A stretch of 64,000 nt of DNA from Cupriavidus basilensis (GCF_000832305.1 NZ_CP010536.1:3038001-3102000), one strand, 5' to 3'; positions 1-9,545 are shown, counted from the stretch's first letter. Translations and numbers: made by a program. Notes: generated by a model from the letters alone, not told the origin.

Positions 1-561
1 GGGCGAAGGCCGTTTTTCTTCTTCCGGCAGAACCTCTGGTTCAGGTTCCGCCTGTCCGTCCACCCCGGTCACGAGACTTTCGTGCACCGTGGGGCAAACG
101 TCATGCTTGGGCGCCACCGGCAAAGCCAGCAGCACTTCATCTTCAATCAGCGTCAGCAGGTCGAAGCGCTTGGAGCCAACAATCACATCGAGCTCGTCGT
201 CGTCCATGGGCGCCGCATCGGCATCCGCCTCGCTGGCGACCACCTCGAAACACATGTCCGTGGCGATGAGCTGTTCGTAGACCTGCAGGCAGCGCTGGCA
301 GTCCAGCCAGACCCGGCCATTCACGGCCAGGTCGATGAACAGGCGCTCCACCGCGGGCTTGCCGGGCTCGCTCGCCTCTTCCTCGACAAAGCCGGAAAGC
401 GCGTAGCTGAACACCTCGTCCGGCGCCGACGCTGGCGCTTGCGCCGCAGTCTCGGCTATGATGCGCGGCAAATCGCGTGCGGCAACTTCGCCGGTGGCGT
501 CGTCGCCAGCGCGGCAAAACGCAAAGAGATCGAGCGCGCGCAGGTCAATCGGCTGGGTCAT
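1..561 (-). CDS. yceD: YceD/DUF177 family protein, C-terminus cut by window edge
   Basis: Reading leftward from an ATG at 561, an open frame runs off the window without a stop (187 codons seen). It begins MTQPIDLRALDLFAF and carries the family's CQRC motif in DCQRCLQVYEQ near residue 94, then an acidic stretch and a second conserved segment (LPVAPKHDVC). YceD proteins affect 23S rRNA accumulation and normally sit just before rpmF (ribosomal protein L32) and the plsX-fab genes, which would lie left of the window. The end is acidic (EPEPEVLPEEEKRPSP), as in the family. The upstream region shared with maf contains paired GTATAC hexamers, annotated separately. Family assignment is firm; the exact role in rRNA metabolism is only partly known. 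Confidence 0.88.
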   Translation of the reverse strand, partial: MTQPIDLRALDLFAFCRAGDDATGEVAARDLPRIIAETAAQAPASAPDEVFSYALSGFVEEEASEPGKPAVERLFIDLAVNGRVWLDCQRCLQVYEQLIATDMCFEVVASEADADAAPMDDDELDVIVGSKRFDLLTLIEDEVLLALPVAPKHDVCPTVHESLVTGVDGQAEPEPEVLPEEEKRPSP

Positions 562-809
562 GTCTTATCGTGCCGTCATGCCGGGAGGCATCCCGGAGGA
601 TCGCGGCTTCGACGCTTTTTTACGTATACCTGACACATGCCCGTATACGCACCGTCGAAACGTGACTCGGAAACCACACAACACCGGAAAAAGCACGGTA
701 TTGCGCCGGACTTGCTTGGCTAAACGCGAGATTATACGTCGATTCTGCTGCCGCGGTCAAAATTTCGGAAGACGGCCATTCGCCGCTTTCCCTTTTCGCT
801 CAATTACTT
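562..809. promoter_or_regulatory. yceD/maf divergent intergenic region with paired GTATAC sites
   Basis: Two copies of GTATAC occur at 624-629 and 643-648, centre to centre 19 bp apart, 63-87 bp upstream of the yceD start. GTATAC fits GTWWAC, the motif reported for a methyltransferase related to the one encoded at 48016-48924. Each site also contains TATAC, so it could overlap a -10 element for yceD. No convincing -35 was seen. The maf start at 810 has no strong Shine-Dalgarno sequence. Confidence 0.4.
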
Positions 810-1409
810 ATGCCGCAAACTTCCCGCCCCACCCTGATCCTGGGTTCCAGCTCACGTTATCGCCGCGAATTGCTGGAGCGCCTGCGCATTCCTTTCGAGG
901 TGGCGATTCCGGACATCGACGAAACCCCGCAGCCTGGCGAAAGCCCCGAGGCCACCGCGCTGCGGCTCTCCCACGCCAAGGCACAGGCCATTGCTGAGCG
1001 GCATCCCGGCACCCTGGTCATCGGCTCCGACCAGGTCGCCACGCTGGACGGCAGGCAGATCGGCAAGCCCGGCTCCCACGAGAAGGCCCTGGCGCAATTG
1101 CAGTGGATGCGCGGCCGCACCGTCACTTTTCACTCCGCGTTGTGCCTGCTTGACAGTCGTAACGGCGAGGCTCAGCTGGCGGATATCCAGACGCGCGCGA
1201 CTTTCCGCGACCTTCCCGACCAGGAACTGGATGCCTACCTGCGCATCGAGCGGCCTTATGATGTCGCGGGCAGCGCAAAATCCGAAGGATTGGGCATCGC
1301 CCTGCTCTCGCATATGGAGTCCGACGATCCCACCGCGCTGGTAGGCCTGCCCCTGATCGCGCTGACCAATATGCTGCGCCAGGCCGGCTACCCTTTCTTC
1401 CAGGACTGA
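810..1409 (+). CDS. maf: Maf/YceF-family nucleoside triphosphate pyrophosphatase
   Basis: A 199-residue protein of normal length for the family. The N-terminal substrate motif is [14 protein letters not shown] (residues 9-22), followed by the catalytic SDQVATLDG segment around residue 73. SSSRYR and the overall sequence point to the YceF subfamily, which hydrolyses 7-methyl-GTP, rather than the dTTP/UTP-type Maf; this subfamily call is by resemblance. It probably removes modified nucleotides in the cytoplasm. It faces yceD head to head, an arrangement common in Burkholderiaceae, and is followed after 51 bp by a methyltransferase on the same strand, probably co-transcribed. Confidence 0.9.
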   Translation: MPQTSRPTLILGSSSRYRRELLERLRIPFEVAIPDIDETPQPGESPEATALRLSHAKAQAIAERHPGTLVIGSDQVATLDGRQIGKPGSHEKALAQLQWMRGRTVTFHSALCLLDSRNGEAQLADIQTRATFRDLPDQELDAYLRIERPYDVAGSAKSEGLGIALLSHMESDDPTALVGLPLIALTNMLRQAGYPFFQD

Positions 1410-1460
1410 GGGCTTCGCCCACCTTGCGCCAAGCCACAGAAGACAAATGAGAACCCAAGC

Positions 1461-2192
1461 ATGAGCGGCACCCTGTACCTGATCCCCAACACCCTGGGCA
1501 AACGCGACGAGTTCGACCCGCTCGCGGATGTCATTCCGGCTGGCGTGCAGCAGATCACGGCCGGCCTGGACTACCTCGTAGCGGAAAACGCCAAGACGGC
1601 ACGCGCCTTCCTGAAGAAACTCAGCGAAACCTGCCCGCTGGCCAAGCCAATCCAGCAGATCGAGATCCGCGAACTCAACGTCAATACGCGGGAAAGCGAA
1701 CTGGCCGCCCTGCTGGCACCGATCCGCGAAGGGCGCGACGGCGGCTTGCTGTCGGAAGCCGGCGTGCCGGCGGTGGCCGATCCCGGTGCCAACCTGGTGC
1801 GCCTGGCTCACACCAAGGGCGTGCGCGTGCGCCCGCTGGTGGGCCCGAGCTCGATCCTGCTGGCCGTGATGGCGTCCGGCCTCAATGGCCAGAGCTTTGC
1901 TTTCAACGGCTACCTGCCGGTGGATGCCGGCGAGCGCGCCAAGCGCCTGCGCGAGCTGGAGCAGCTATCGCGCAAAGCGCGCCAGACCCAGGTCTGGATC
2001 GAGACGCCGTACCGCAATGGCCCGTTGCTGGAAGCCATGCGCCAGCATTGCGCAGGCACCAGCCTGCTGTCGATCGCGGTAGACCTGACCTTGCCAAGCG
2101 AGACGATCGTCACGCTGCCCATCTCCGACTGGCGCCCGGAGCGGCTGGCACTGAACAAGCGCCCGGCCATCTTCTCCTTGCTGGCAGCCTGA
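1461..2192 (+). CDS. SAM-dependent methyltransferase, RsmI-like tetrapyrrole-methylase fold
   Basis: A 243-residue protein starting MSGTLYLIPNTLG. The segment GLLSEAGVPAVADPGANLV (about residues 95-113) matches the SDAGTPGISDPG signature of the RsmI/YraL family, and VGPSSILLAVMASGL follows, as in SAM-binding tetrapyrrole methylases. It is shorter than true RsmI (about 280-300 residues), which 2'-O-methylates C1402 of 16S rRNA, so I call only the family and not the substrate. It is probably in one transcript with maf and is followed by a strong terminator shared with the converging sppA. Confidence 0.82.
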   Translation: MSGTLYLIPNTLGKRDEFDPLADVIPAGVQQITAGLDYLVAENAKTARAFLKKLSETCPLAKPIQQIEIRELNVNTRESELAALLAPIREGRDGGLLSEAGVPAVADPGANLVRLAHTKGVRVRPLVGPSSILLAVMASGLNGQSFAFNGYLPVDAGERAKRLRELEQLSRKARQTQVWIETPYRNGPLLEAMRQHCAGTSLLSIAVDLTLPSETIVTLPISDWRPERLALNKRPAIFSLLAA

Positions 2193-2221
2193 GCGACGGC
2201 CGGCAAACGAGGAAACAAACG

Positions 2222-2249
2222 AAAAATGGGGCGTTTGCGCCCCATTTTT
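2222..2249. terminator. Bidirectional intrinsic terminator between methyltransferase and sppA
   Basis: A perfect 12-bp stem (AAAAATGGGGCG with its complement) closes a TTTG loop. A-run and T-run flank the stem on both sides, so it can work in both directions for the converging genes. Confidence 0.9.
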
Positions 2250-2274
2250 CTGCTCCGAGTTCAGCCCGGCCGGC

Positions 2275-3444
2275 TTAATGCATAGCCTGCACGCGCGTGC
2301 CGAACAGCATGGTCTTCATCACCGCCGTGCCCATCGCCGCGCCGAAGCGCTTGGCTACCCGCTCCGCAATATTCTCCTTGACGGTGTAGTCGACGATGTC
2401 CTCGGCCTTGAAGAGATCCCGCGCCACGTAGTCCGCGTTACCCAGGCCGTCGGCCAAGCCCAGCTCAACGCTGCGCTCGCCGGACCAGAACAAGCCGGAG
2501 AACAGGTCCGGATCGTCCTTCAGGCGATTGCCCCGGCCTTCCTTGACCACGTCGATGAACTGCTGGTGGATCTGCTTGAGCATGGTTTCGGCGTATTGTT
2601 TCTGCCTCGGCACCTGCGGCGAGAACGGGTCGAGCATGCCCTTGTTGGCGCCGGAGGTATAGAGCCGGCGCTCGACACCCAGCTTGTCCATGAGCCCGGT
2701 AAAGCCAAAGCCGTCCATCAGCACGCCGATCGAGCCGACAATGCTAGCCTTGTCGACATAGATCTTGTCGGCCGCCGCCGCCACGTAATAGCCGCCCGAG
2801 GCGCAGATCTCCTCCACCACCACGTAGAACGGCTTGGCGGGATAAAGCGTCCGCAGGCGCCGGATCTCGTCATTGATCATGCCAGCCTGCACCGGCGAGC
2901 CACCCGGCGAGTTGATCTTGAGGATAATCCCGGCGGCATTGGTATCGGCAAACGCGGCTTGCAGGGCTGCATTGATCGATTCAGCGCTGGCCGGAGTCCC
3001 GGCAGCAATCTCGCCGTCGAGCGACACCATTGCCGTATGGCGACCGCTCGTGGCAATGGTGCCGTCGCCCTTGAAGTCAAAAACGGCAAAGAAAATCAGC
3101 GCTAGCAGGGCGAGCCCGGCGAAGCGGAAGAATATCCGCCAGCGGCGTGCCGCGCGCTGCTCGCGCAGCGTCGCCATCAGCACCTTTTCCAGCACATCCC
3201 GCTCCCAGCCTGTCCCCGTGGGGACCGGGCCGACGTCACGGCCGGCCATGCGCGCCTTGCGCTGGCCGGCTTCTTTCTGCGAAGCAGCATCTCCGGCGCG
3301 CAACTCCTGCTCCAGCGGGTAATCGGCCTGCGAAGCGGTTTCCAGCCGATCATCCCCCGCCCCGGGCGCCCCGGCGCTGGCCGAAGCCACCGGTTCCTGC
3401 GCCTTGCCGGATTCGTCCTGCGGCGGTTTTTGCTGTTCAGTCAT
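2275..3444 (-). CDS. sppA: S49 family signal peptide peptidase
   Basis: A 389-residue inner-membrane serine protease that degrades leftover signal peptides. Residues 1-100 are a hydrophilic, probably disordered cytoplasmic extension. One transmembrane segment lies at about 102-123 (RIFFRFAGLALLALIFFAVF). The catalytic serine is in ASGGYYVA (Ser216) and the general-base lysine is probably Lys268 in YTSGANKGM; the upstream SPGGSPVQAG (178-187) forms the oxyanion loop. The length fits the short SppA form with a single S49 domain, unlike the duplicated E. coli enzyme. It is downstream of a Rieske protein gene and a HAD phosphatase gene in a leftward cluster beginning at rluC. Confidence 0.9.
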   Translation of the reverse strand: MTEQQKPPQDESGKAQEPVASASAGAPGAGDDRLETASQADYPLEQELRAGDAASQKEAGQRKARMAGRDVGPVPTGTGWERDVLEKVLMATLREQRAARRWRIFFRFAGLALLALIFFAVFDFKGDGTIATSGRHTAMVSLDGEIAAGTPASAESINAALQAAFADTNAAGIILKINSPGGSPVQAGMINDEIRRLRTLYPAKPFYVVVEEICASGGYYVAAAADKIYVDKASIVGSIGVLMDGFGFTGLMDKLGVERRLYTSGANKGMLDPFSPQVPRQKQYAETMLKQIHQQFIDVVKEGRGNRLKDDPDLFSGLFWSGERSVELGLADGLGNADYVARDLFKAEDIVDYTVKENIAERVAKRFGAAMGTAVMKTMLFGTRVQAMH

Positions 3445-3507
3445 GCAGTTGGCTCTTGATTATGAATAGATAGGCGGGCCGGGGGCACCGGGCCTGCCGG
3501 CTGCCCG

Positions 3508-3900
3508 CTAGCCCGCGGGTGCTTCGTATGGACTTTCCGGCAGCCAGTACACATTGCCATCGCGCTCTTCGACGCGCAGCTTGGCCAATGAAGCGCCCCG
3601 GCAGGGGCCGCCCACGCACAAACCACTGTCCGGCGCATAAACCGCGCCATGTGTCGCGCACATCAAGTATAGGCCCGAGGACTCGAAAAACTGTCCCTCC
3701 TGCCAATCGAGCTCCATCGGCACATGGGCGCACTGGTTCAGGTAGCCGTGGACAGCCCCCTCGAAGCGCACGACAAACGCGCTCACGGGGCGCCCACCCA
3801 CTTCGACCACAAAACGCACCCCGACGCCACCGTCAGCCAGGTCCTCGCCCGCACACAGGTGACGCTCGCCGGTCATCCCCCGGCCCGTTGCGTCAAGCAT
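3508..3900 (-). CDS. Rieske [2Fe-2S] domain protein
   Basis: A 130-residue single-domain Rieske protein. The cluster ligands are Cys and His in NQCAHVPME (about residues 56-58) and Cys and His in LMCATHGAVY (about 81-84), the CxH...CxxH pattern. A conserved GxCxGGPC-like loop (GLCVGGPCRGASL) follows. There is no signal peptide or membrane anchor, so it is a soluble cytoplasmic electron carrier or small redox protein whose partner is unknown. The ATG at 3900 overlaps the stop of the upstream HAD gene by 8 bp, suggesting translational coupling; an alternative start lies at residue 9 (3876). Confidence 0.86.
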   Translation of the reverse strand: MLDATGRGMTGERHLCAGEDLADGGVGVRFVVEVGGRPVSAFVVRFEGAVHGYLNQCAHVPMELDWQEGQFFESSGLYLMCATHGAVYAPDSGLCVGGPCRGASLAKLRVEERDGNVYWLPESPYEAPAG

Positions 3901-4552
3901 GCGCCAGCAGCCAGTCTTTCAGGTCGGCGATGGACGACGCGCAATGCAGCGGCGCCATCGCGCGCAGGGCGTCCGCGGGATGCGCGCCGTAGCCCACGCC
4001 GATGCCCGCCGCGCCGGCTTTGGCCGCCATCTGCAGGTCATGGGTGGTGTCACCGATCATCACCGTGCGCTCCATGTCCTGCCCCAGTTCGCGGGTCAGC
4101 TCTTGCAGCATGGCCGGGTGGGGCTTGGAAAAGGTCTCGTCGGCGCAACGCGTGCCGTCGAACGAGCGCACAAGGCCAGTTGCTTCCAAGGCGCGCTGCA
4201 GGCCGACGCGGGTCTTGCCCGTCGCCACACCGAGGAAATAATGCTCGGCGCGCAAGGCTTCCAGCATCTCTCGCACCCCATCGAACAGCACCAGTTCGGC
4301 GTCGCGGGTCAGGAAGTGGAAACGGTAGCGCTCGGCCAGCCGGGGATAGTCGGCGGGATCGAGCGTGGGCACGGCGTACGACAGCGCATCCTTGAGTCCC
4401 AGCCCGATCACGTGGCTGGCGGCGCTGTCGTCGGGCACCGGCAAGCCGAGGTCGCGGCTGGCCAGCTGGATGCATTTGGCGATGGTCGGGGTGGAATCCA
4501 TCAGGGTTCCATCCCAGTCGAACACGATCAGGTCGAAGCATTGCCTGGCCAT
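3893..4552 (-). CDS. HAD-superfamily phosphatase, phosphoglycolate phosphatase-like
   Basis: A 219-residue HAD subfamily IA hydrolase. Motif I is DWDGTLMDS (nucleophile Asp at about residue 11), motif II is ATGK, the motif III lysine is in SKPHP, and motif IV is GDTTHD. The start is taken at MARQCFDLIVF (4552) because motif I should sit near the N-terminus; a longer open frame upstream overlaps rluC and does not look coding. In many Burkholderiaceae this gene lies between rluC and sppA. The likely substrate is a small phosphate ester such as phosphoglycolate, but the substrate cannot be fixed from sequence. Confidence 0.87.
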   Translation of the reverse strand: MARQCFDLIVFDWDGTLMDSTPTIAKCIQLASRDLGLPVPDDSAASHVIGLGLKDALSYAVPTLDPADYPRLAERYRFHFLTRDAELVLFDGVREMLEALRAEHYFLGVATGKTRVGLQRALEATGLVRSFDGTRCADETFSKPHPAMLQELTRELGQDMERTVMIGDTTHDLQMAAKAGAAGIGVGYGAHPADALRAMAPLHCASSIADLKDWLLAHA

Positions 4553-4571
4553 GAATATCCTTGTTAGCGCC

Positions 4572-5579
4572 TTAGTCAGCGGCGCGCTGGTTACGGGCTT
4601 GCTGCAGGAACGCTTCGCACTCCGGCGGCATGGGTGCAACGACAGTGGTGATTTCCCCACTTATCGGATGCGTGAATGTCAGGCTGTGCGCGTGCAGGAA
4701 CATGCGCTTGAGCCCAGGATTGGCGCCGCTGCGGGCCAGCGCCTTGTTGAGGGCGTAATCGCCGTACTTTTCGTCACCCAGGATCGGGAAGCCGGAATGC
4801 GCCAGGTGGACCCGGATCTGGTGGGTCCGCCCTGTCTTCAGCTCGGCCTCGAGCAAGGTGTAGCCTGGCATGACCTCGAGCCGGTTGAACACGGTATGCG
4901 AGGCAATGCCATCTTCCTGCACCCGCACACGGCGCTCGCCTTCCGGGGTGGTGTACTTATATAGCGGGAATTTCACGTGCTGCCGGGCATTCTCGAAATG
5001 TCCAGCCACGCAGGCGAAGTAGCGCTTGTCCAGCGCACTGCCGCGCATCTGCTCATGCAGGTTCACCAGCGCCGTACGCTTCTTCGCCAGCACCAGCAGG
5101 CCGGAGGTCTCGCGGTCGAGACGGTGCACCAGCTCAAGGAACCTGGCCTGCGGGCGGGCGCGCCGCAATTGCTCGATCACGCCGAATGCCACGCCGGAGC
5201 CGCCATGCACGGCCACGCCGGCAGGCTTGTTGATCACCAGCAGGTATTCATCCTCGAAGACCACCGGAAAACTGGCCGGCGGCACGAACTTGCCGGCATC
5301 AGGTGCCGAAGCCGCCACACGCATTGGCGGAATCCGTACCACGTCGCCCAACTGCAGACGATAGGTGGCGTCGACCCGCCCCTTGTTCACACGCACTTCG
5401 CCCGACCTCAGGATGCGGTAGACATGGCTCTTGGGCACCCCTTTCGAGAGCTTCAGGAGGAAGTTGTCGATACGCTGGCCATCGGCTTCGTCGCCAATCG
5501 TTACATACGCCACCTGGGGCCCGGCCGCGGCGGGCCGCACCTCTTTTTCAATTTGATGGCGTAACTCATTCATTTTCAA
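4572..5579 (-). CDS. rluC: 23S rRNA pseudouridine synthase of the RluC type
   Basis: A 335-residue protein with an N-terminal S4 RNA-binding domain (about residues 36-100, GQRIDNFLLKLSKGVPKSHVYRIL) and a pseudouridine synthase domain with the catalytic aspartate in HRLDRETSGLLVL (about residues 150-162). RluC modifies U955, U2504 and U2580 of 23S rRNA. A GAGGAAAT ribosome-binding site precedes the ATG at 5579; a second in-frame ATG at 5573 is possible. It is divergent from rne, the usual rne-rluC arrangement in proteobacteria, and leads the leftward cluster of HAD, Rieske and sppA genes. Confidence 0.92.
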   Translation of the reverse strand: MKMNELRHQIEKEVRPAAAGPQVAYVTIGDEADGQRIDNFLLKLSKGVPKSHVYRILRSGEVRVNKGRVDATYRLQLGDVVRIPPMRVAASAPDAGKFVPPASFPVVFEDEYLLVINKPAGVAVHGGSGVAFGVIEQLRRARPQARFLELVHRLDRETSGLLVLAKKRTALVNLHEQMRGSALDKRYFACVAGHFENARQHVKFPLYKYTTPEGERRVRVQEDGIASHTVFNRLEVMPGYTLLEAELKTGRTHQIRVHLAHSGFPILGDEKYGDYALNKALARSGANPGLKRMFLHAHSLTFTHPISGEITTVVAPMPPECEAFLQQARNQRAAD

Positions 5580-6341
5580 TATAATTTCCTCGCTGTTCCG
5601 GCCAAAGACCGGCAGCGCAAGTCAGGTGTAGGCGATTCGTCGTATTTTACACTTCGGGTTGCCGCCAACCCTGCCAGCCTCCCGCTTCTTTGCGTACCAC
5701 GCGAGCCCGGGGCTGGTAAATGGCAGCAAAAACGCAGCACGCACGGTATCGCCCGCGCAGGAAGTCGCCCAAAGGCAACTTCGGCGCTGACGGCGGTCAC
5801 GTGGGAGTAGTGTTCAGGTAGAACAGAATTTGATAGTGGATGCCCAACCGGCATCCACTCTGGTGAGAGAAGTCCCGCCCGCACCGGGAAACGGTGCCGC
5901 CGGCATGCTTCCAACGCCGCCTGACTGGTTATACCGGCGCCCGGTCGCAGAACTCCAAGAAGCAGTAGGTGCGCCCGCCAGGAGATGTCAGGAAGCGAAG
6001 CAGCATTGCCGTGACGACAAACTTGCTCTTTGACGCGTCTAGCCCTTCCGCGGCCGGCCGCGGTGCGATGACGCCTCTTTGCGCCCGCACCGCCGCCATG
6101 CCAGCCGGAAACCCGCTGGGTCGCTGCGCAAAGCAGCACACCGGCGTTCTCTCCGACCATGCGGACGGCGCTTTCGACGTCGTTACCTCTCTTTCACCCG
6201 TGCCCAGCCGGCCGTGCTCATTTGCGCGACGGCGCTTTCGGCAATTCTCGCGCCCTCACTCGCTCCCTTGCGTGCTCCACGGAACGAACGCCGCGGGCAC
6301 CGCATGCCGGTGCAATCCGCGGCATTGAGTGAGGTAATGCG
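5580..6341 (+). promoter_or_regulatory. Long rluC-rne intergenic region, candidate rne leader
   Basis: 762 bp with no convincing gene. A long leader for rne would fit the known autoregulation of RNase E through its own 5' UTR in E. coli. Visible structures: a CCGCGG-rich palindrome near 6047-6062; a strong two-part hairpin ending 18 bp before the rne start (separate entry); and TTACCTC at 6183-6189, exactly complementary to the rne Shine-Dalgarno region GAGGTAA at 6331-6337, extendable to nine pairs with one G-U. Promoters for rluC and rne must both be here, but I see no clear -10/-35 pair. Confidence 0.5.
6290..6323 (+). promoter_or_regulatory. Hairpin just upstream of the rne ribosome-binding site
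   Basis: The outer stem is GCCGCGG (6290-6296) with CCGCGGC (6317-6323). The inner stem is GCACCG (6297-6302) with CGGTGC (6308-6313), a CATGC loop and an AAT bulge. This is 13 GC-rich pairs ending 7 bases before the GAGG (6331-6334) that serves the ATG at 6342. It could be an RNase E recognition or translation-control element; function is inferred from position only. Confidence 0.55.
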
Positions 6342-9300
6342 ATGAAACGCATGCTTTTCAACGCGACGCAGCAAGAGGAACTGCGCGTCGCCATCGTCGA
6401 TGGTCAGAAGCTGATCGACATCGACATCGAGGCCGCCGGGCGCGAACAGCGCAAGGGCAACATCTACAAGGGTGTCATCACCCGGATCGAGCCCTCGCTG
6501 GAAGCCTGCTTCGTCAACTACGGCGAAGAACGCCACGGCTTCCTGCCCTTCAAGGAAGTAGCACGCGCCTTTTTCAAGGAAGGCGTGGACGTGCGTAACG
6601 CGCGCATCCAGGACGCGTTGCATGAAGGCCAGGAGCTGATCGTCCAGGTAGAAAAGGAAGAGCGCGGCAACAAGGGGGCGGCGCTGACCACCTTCATCTC
6701 GCTGGCCGGCCGTTACCTGGTACTGATGCCCAACAACCCGCGCGGCGGCGGCGTATCGCGCCGCATCGAGGGCGAGGACCGCCAGGAACTGCGCGAGACC
6801 ATGGGTCAGCTGGCCGTGCCCGAGGGCATGAGCATCATCGCCCGCACCGCGGGCATCGGCCGCTCGGCCGAAGAGCTCCAGTGGGACCTGAACTACCTGC
6901 TGCAACTGTGGAAGGCCATCGACGGCGCCGCCGGCGACAACAAGGCCCCGCTGCTGATCTATCTCGAGTCCAGCCTGGTGATTCGCGCCATCCGCGATTA
7001 CTTCCAGCCGGATATCGGCGAGATCCTGATCGACACCGACGAAATCTACGAACAGGCCCGCGCCTTCATGAGCGTGGTCATGCCCGACAACATGAACCGC
7101 GTGAAGAAGTACCGGGACGACGTGCCCCTCTTCTCGCGCTTCCAGATCGAGCACCAGATCGAGTCGGCTTATTCGCGCATGGTGATGCTGCCCTCGGGCG
7201 GCGCCATCGTGATCGACCACACCGAAGCCCTGGTGTCGGTGGACGTGAACTCGGCCCGCGCCACCAAGGGCGCCGACATCGAGGAAACCGCGCTGCGCAC
7301 CAACCTCGAAGCCGCCGACGAAATCGCCCGCCAGCTGCGCCTGCGCGACCTGGGCGGCCTGATCGTGATCGACTTCATCGACATGGAAGCCAGCAAGGCC
7401 CAGAAGGACGTGGAAACGCGCCTGAAGGATGCCCTGCGCCATGACCGCGCCCGCGTGCAGATGGGCAAGATCAGCCGCTTCGGCCTGATGGAGCTGTCGC
7501 GCCAGCGCCTGCGCCCGTCGCTGTCGGAAGGCTCGCACATCACTTGCCCGCGCTGCAACGGCACTGGCCATATCCGGGATACTGAATCTTCCGCCCTGCA
7601 GGTCCTGCGCATCATCCAGGAAGAAGGGATGAAGGAAAACACCGCCGCCATCCACTGCCAGGTGCCGGTGGAAGTGGCTGCGTTCCTGCTTAACGAGAAG
7701 CGCCAGGACATCAACCTGATCGAGATGCGCTTCAAGGTCAACGTGCTGCTGATCCCCAACAAGCACCTGGAGACCCCGCACTACAAGCTGGAGCGCCTGC
7801 GTCACGACGACCCGCGCCTGGAAGACAGCATGGCCAGCTACAAGATGGCCGAGGCTGCCGCCAAGGAACTGGAAGCCGACACCAGCTACAGCAGCCGCAA
7901 GAAGGAAGACGCCAAGCCGCGCCAGGAAGCTGCCGTCAAGGGCATCACCCCGGAACAGCCGGCACCCGTCTCCGTGCCGCGCGCAGAGCGCGCCCCGCGC
8001 CCGGAAGCCGCGGCGGCAGCCGCACGTCCGGTGCCGGCTACCCAGCCGGTGGTCGGCGGTGGCTTTATCGGCTGGCTGAAGAACCTGTTCGGCGCCAAGC
8101 CCGCGGCGCCCGCCGTCGAGCCGGCCAAGCCGGTTGACGCGGAGCAGCGCAGCGCGGAGAACCGTCGCGAACGCGGCCAACGTGGCGAACGCGGTGAAGG
8201 CCGTGGCCAGCGGGGCGAACGTGGTGGCGAGCGTGGTGAGCGCGGCGGCGAACGTGGCGACCGCCAGGGCCGTGGCCAGCGCGGCGAGCGCGCCCCCCAG
8301 GAACGTGGCGAGCGCACCGAGCGCGCGGACCGTGGCGAACAGCGCACGGAGCGCGTCGAAGCGCGCGGCGAACGTGGCGAGCAACGTGGCGAGCGCGGAG
8401 AACAACGCGGCGAGCGCAACAGCCGCGCTCCGCGCCAGGCCGCACTGGAAGTCCAGCCGGCCCGCCAGCCCGAAGGCGCGCCGGCCGAGCGTACGGAAGG
8501 CCGTGGCGAAGGCCGCCGCGACCGCAACCAGGAACGCCGCGAGCGCCAGCGCGACCGCCAGCGTGAACGAGGCGACGCGCCGCGCGAAGGCGAAGCCACC
8601 GAAGGCCTGGCTGCCGAAGCCGTAGCCGCGACCGCCGCATCTGTCGTGGCAGCGCCGGCCGTGGCCGCAGCGGTTGCCTCGCACGATGACGCCGACAACG
8701 CACGCACCGACCTGCCGGAAGGCACGGAAGGCACCGAGAACGGTGAAGGCGAAGAACGCCGCCGCCGCAATCGCCGTGGCCGCAACCGCTATCGCCGCGA
8801 ACGCGACGACGGCGTCCAGGCAACCGAAGGCGCGGAAAGCGCTGAAGGCGAGTACACGGCGGAAGTGAGCGAAAGCACCCAGGCCGCCGCCCCGGCTGTG
8901 GTCGCCCAAGCGCCTGCGATCGAAGCCGCTGCCGCGCCGGTTGCCGAAGCCGCGCCGAGCGCACCGGCTTACCAGCCCGCCGAAGCTGCCGTAGTGACGC
9001 AACAGCCCGTGGCACTGCCGGCGGAGCCGGTGTTCGTGCAGGCCGCGCCGATCTCGGCGCCGGTCGCTGCGCCGATCGTCGAAACGGTTGCCGAGCCAGT
9101 GGCTGAAACGGTGGCTGGGACGATCGCAGCAAGCCCGGCCGCCTACCAGCCGGCATCGGCTCCAGTTGCGGCCCCTGTTGCGGCTGAAGCTGTCGTGGAA
9201 GCCCCTGCTGTTGTTGTGGCGCCTGCCGTTGATGTGCCGGCCGCTGCCCCCGTGGCAACGGTGGCCCCGGTGGCCCCGGTGGCGGTCGAAAGCCTGCAGC

Positions 9301-9494
9301 CGATGCTGGCCTCGGCTGGCCTGGAGTGGGTCAACACCGACACCAGCAAGCTGCGCGCTGCGCAGGAAGCGGCTGCCAGCATCCCGCCGGCAGCGCGCGT
9401 CGTGCGGGAGCGCAAGCCTCTGCCGCCGTTGCCTGAGGGTCCGATGATCATGGTCGAAACCGGTGGCGATACCGCCGGGACGCCGCAGAAGTAA
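6342..9494 (+). CDS. rne: Ribonuclease E
   Basis: A 1050-residue endoribonuclease that starts mRNA decay and processes rRNA and tRNA, organising the degradosome at the membrane. An S1 RNA-binding domain lies at about residues 35-120. The catalytic region has the metal-binding aspartates D301 (SVDVNSAR) and D344 (VIDFIDM). The Zn-link CPRCNGTGH (C402, C405) lets the tetramer form. Residues 600-740 are an Arg/Gly/Glu-rich stretch of RGER-type repeats, and 870-990 are Ala/Pro/Val-rich; both are probably disordered RNA and protein binding scaffold. The tail [12 protein letters not shown] followed by [13 protein letters not shown] (about 989-1040) looks conserved in beta-proteobacteria. A GAGG site sits 7 bases before the ATG. 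A strong terminator follows. Confidence 0.96.
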   Translation: MKRMLFNATQQEELRVAIVDGQKLIDIDIEAAGREQRKGNIYKGVITRIEPSLEACFVNYGEERHGFLPFKEVARAFFKEGVDVRNARIQDALHEGQELIVQVEKEERGNKGAALTTFISLAGRYLVLMPNNPRGGGVSRRIEGEDRQELRETMGQLAVPEGMSIIARTAGIGRSAEELQWDLNYLLQLWKAIDGAAGDNKAPLLIYLESSLVIRAIRDYFQPDIGEILIDTDEIYEQARAFMSVVMPDNMNRVKKYRDDVPLFSRFQIEHQIESAYSRMVMLPSGGAIVIDHTEALVSVDVNSARATKGADIEETALRTNLEAADEIARQLRLRDLGGLIVIDFIDMEASKAQKDVETRLKDALRHDRARVQMGKISRFGLMELSRQRLRPSLSEGSHITCPRCNGTGHIRDTESSALQVLRIIQEEGMKENTAAIHCQVPVEVAAFLLNEKRQDINLIEMRFKVNVLLIPNKHLETPHYKLERLRHDDPRLEDSMASYKMAEAAAKELEADTSYSSRKKEDAKPRQEAAVKGITPEQPAPVSVPRAERAPRPEAAAAAARPVPATQPVVGGGFIGWLKNLFGAKPAAPAVEPAKPVDAEQRSAENRRERGQRGERGEGRGQRGERGGERGERGGERGDRQGRGQRGERAPQERGERTERADRGEQRTERVEARGERGEQRGERGEQRGERNSRAPRQAALEVQPARQPEGAPAERTEGRGEGRRDRNQERRERQRDRQRERGDAPREGEATEGLAAEAVAATAASVVAAPAVAAAVASHDDADNARTDLPEGTEGTENGEGEERRRRNRRGRNRYRRERDDGVQATEGAESAEGEYTAEVSESTQAAAPAVVAQAPAIEAAAAPVAEAAPSAPAYQPAEAAVVTQQPVALPAEPVFVQAAPISAPVAAPIVETVAEPVAETVAGTIAASPAAYQPASAPVAAPVAAEAVVEAPAVVVAPAVDVPAAAPVATVAPVAPVAVESLQPMLASAGLEWVNTDTSKLRAAQEAAASIPPAARVVRERKPLPPLPEGPMIMVETGGDTAGTPQK

Positions 9495-9518
9495 GCGGCA
9501 CCCTCACGGGTAGCAAGG

Positions 9519-9545
9519 AAAGGGACGGCGATGCCGTCCCTTTTT
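9519..9545 (+). terminator. rne intrinsic terminator
   Basis: An 11-bp perfect stem (AAAGGGACGGC with its complement) around a GAT loop, followed by further Ts, 25 bp after the rne stop. Confidence 0.9.

Noticed and set aside
6183..9002. 939-codon open frame antisense to rne
   Set aside because: Composed of Ala/Gly/Phe/Val runs created by high-GC third-position bias opposite the Arg/Glu repeats of rne; no recognisable domain or ribosome-binding site.
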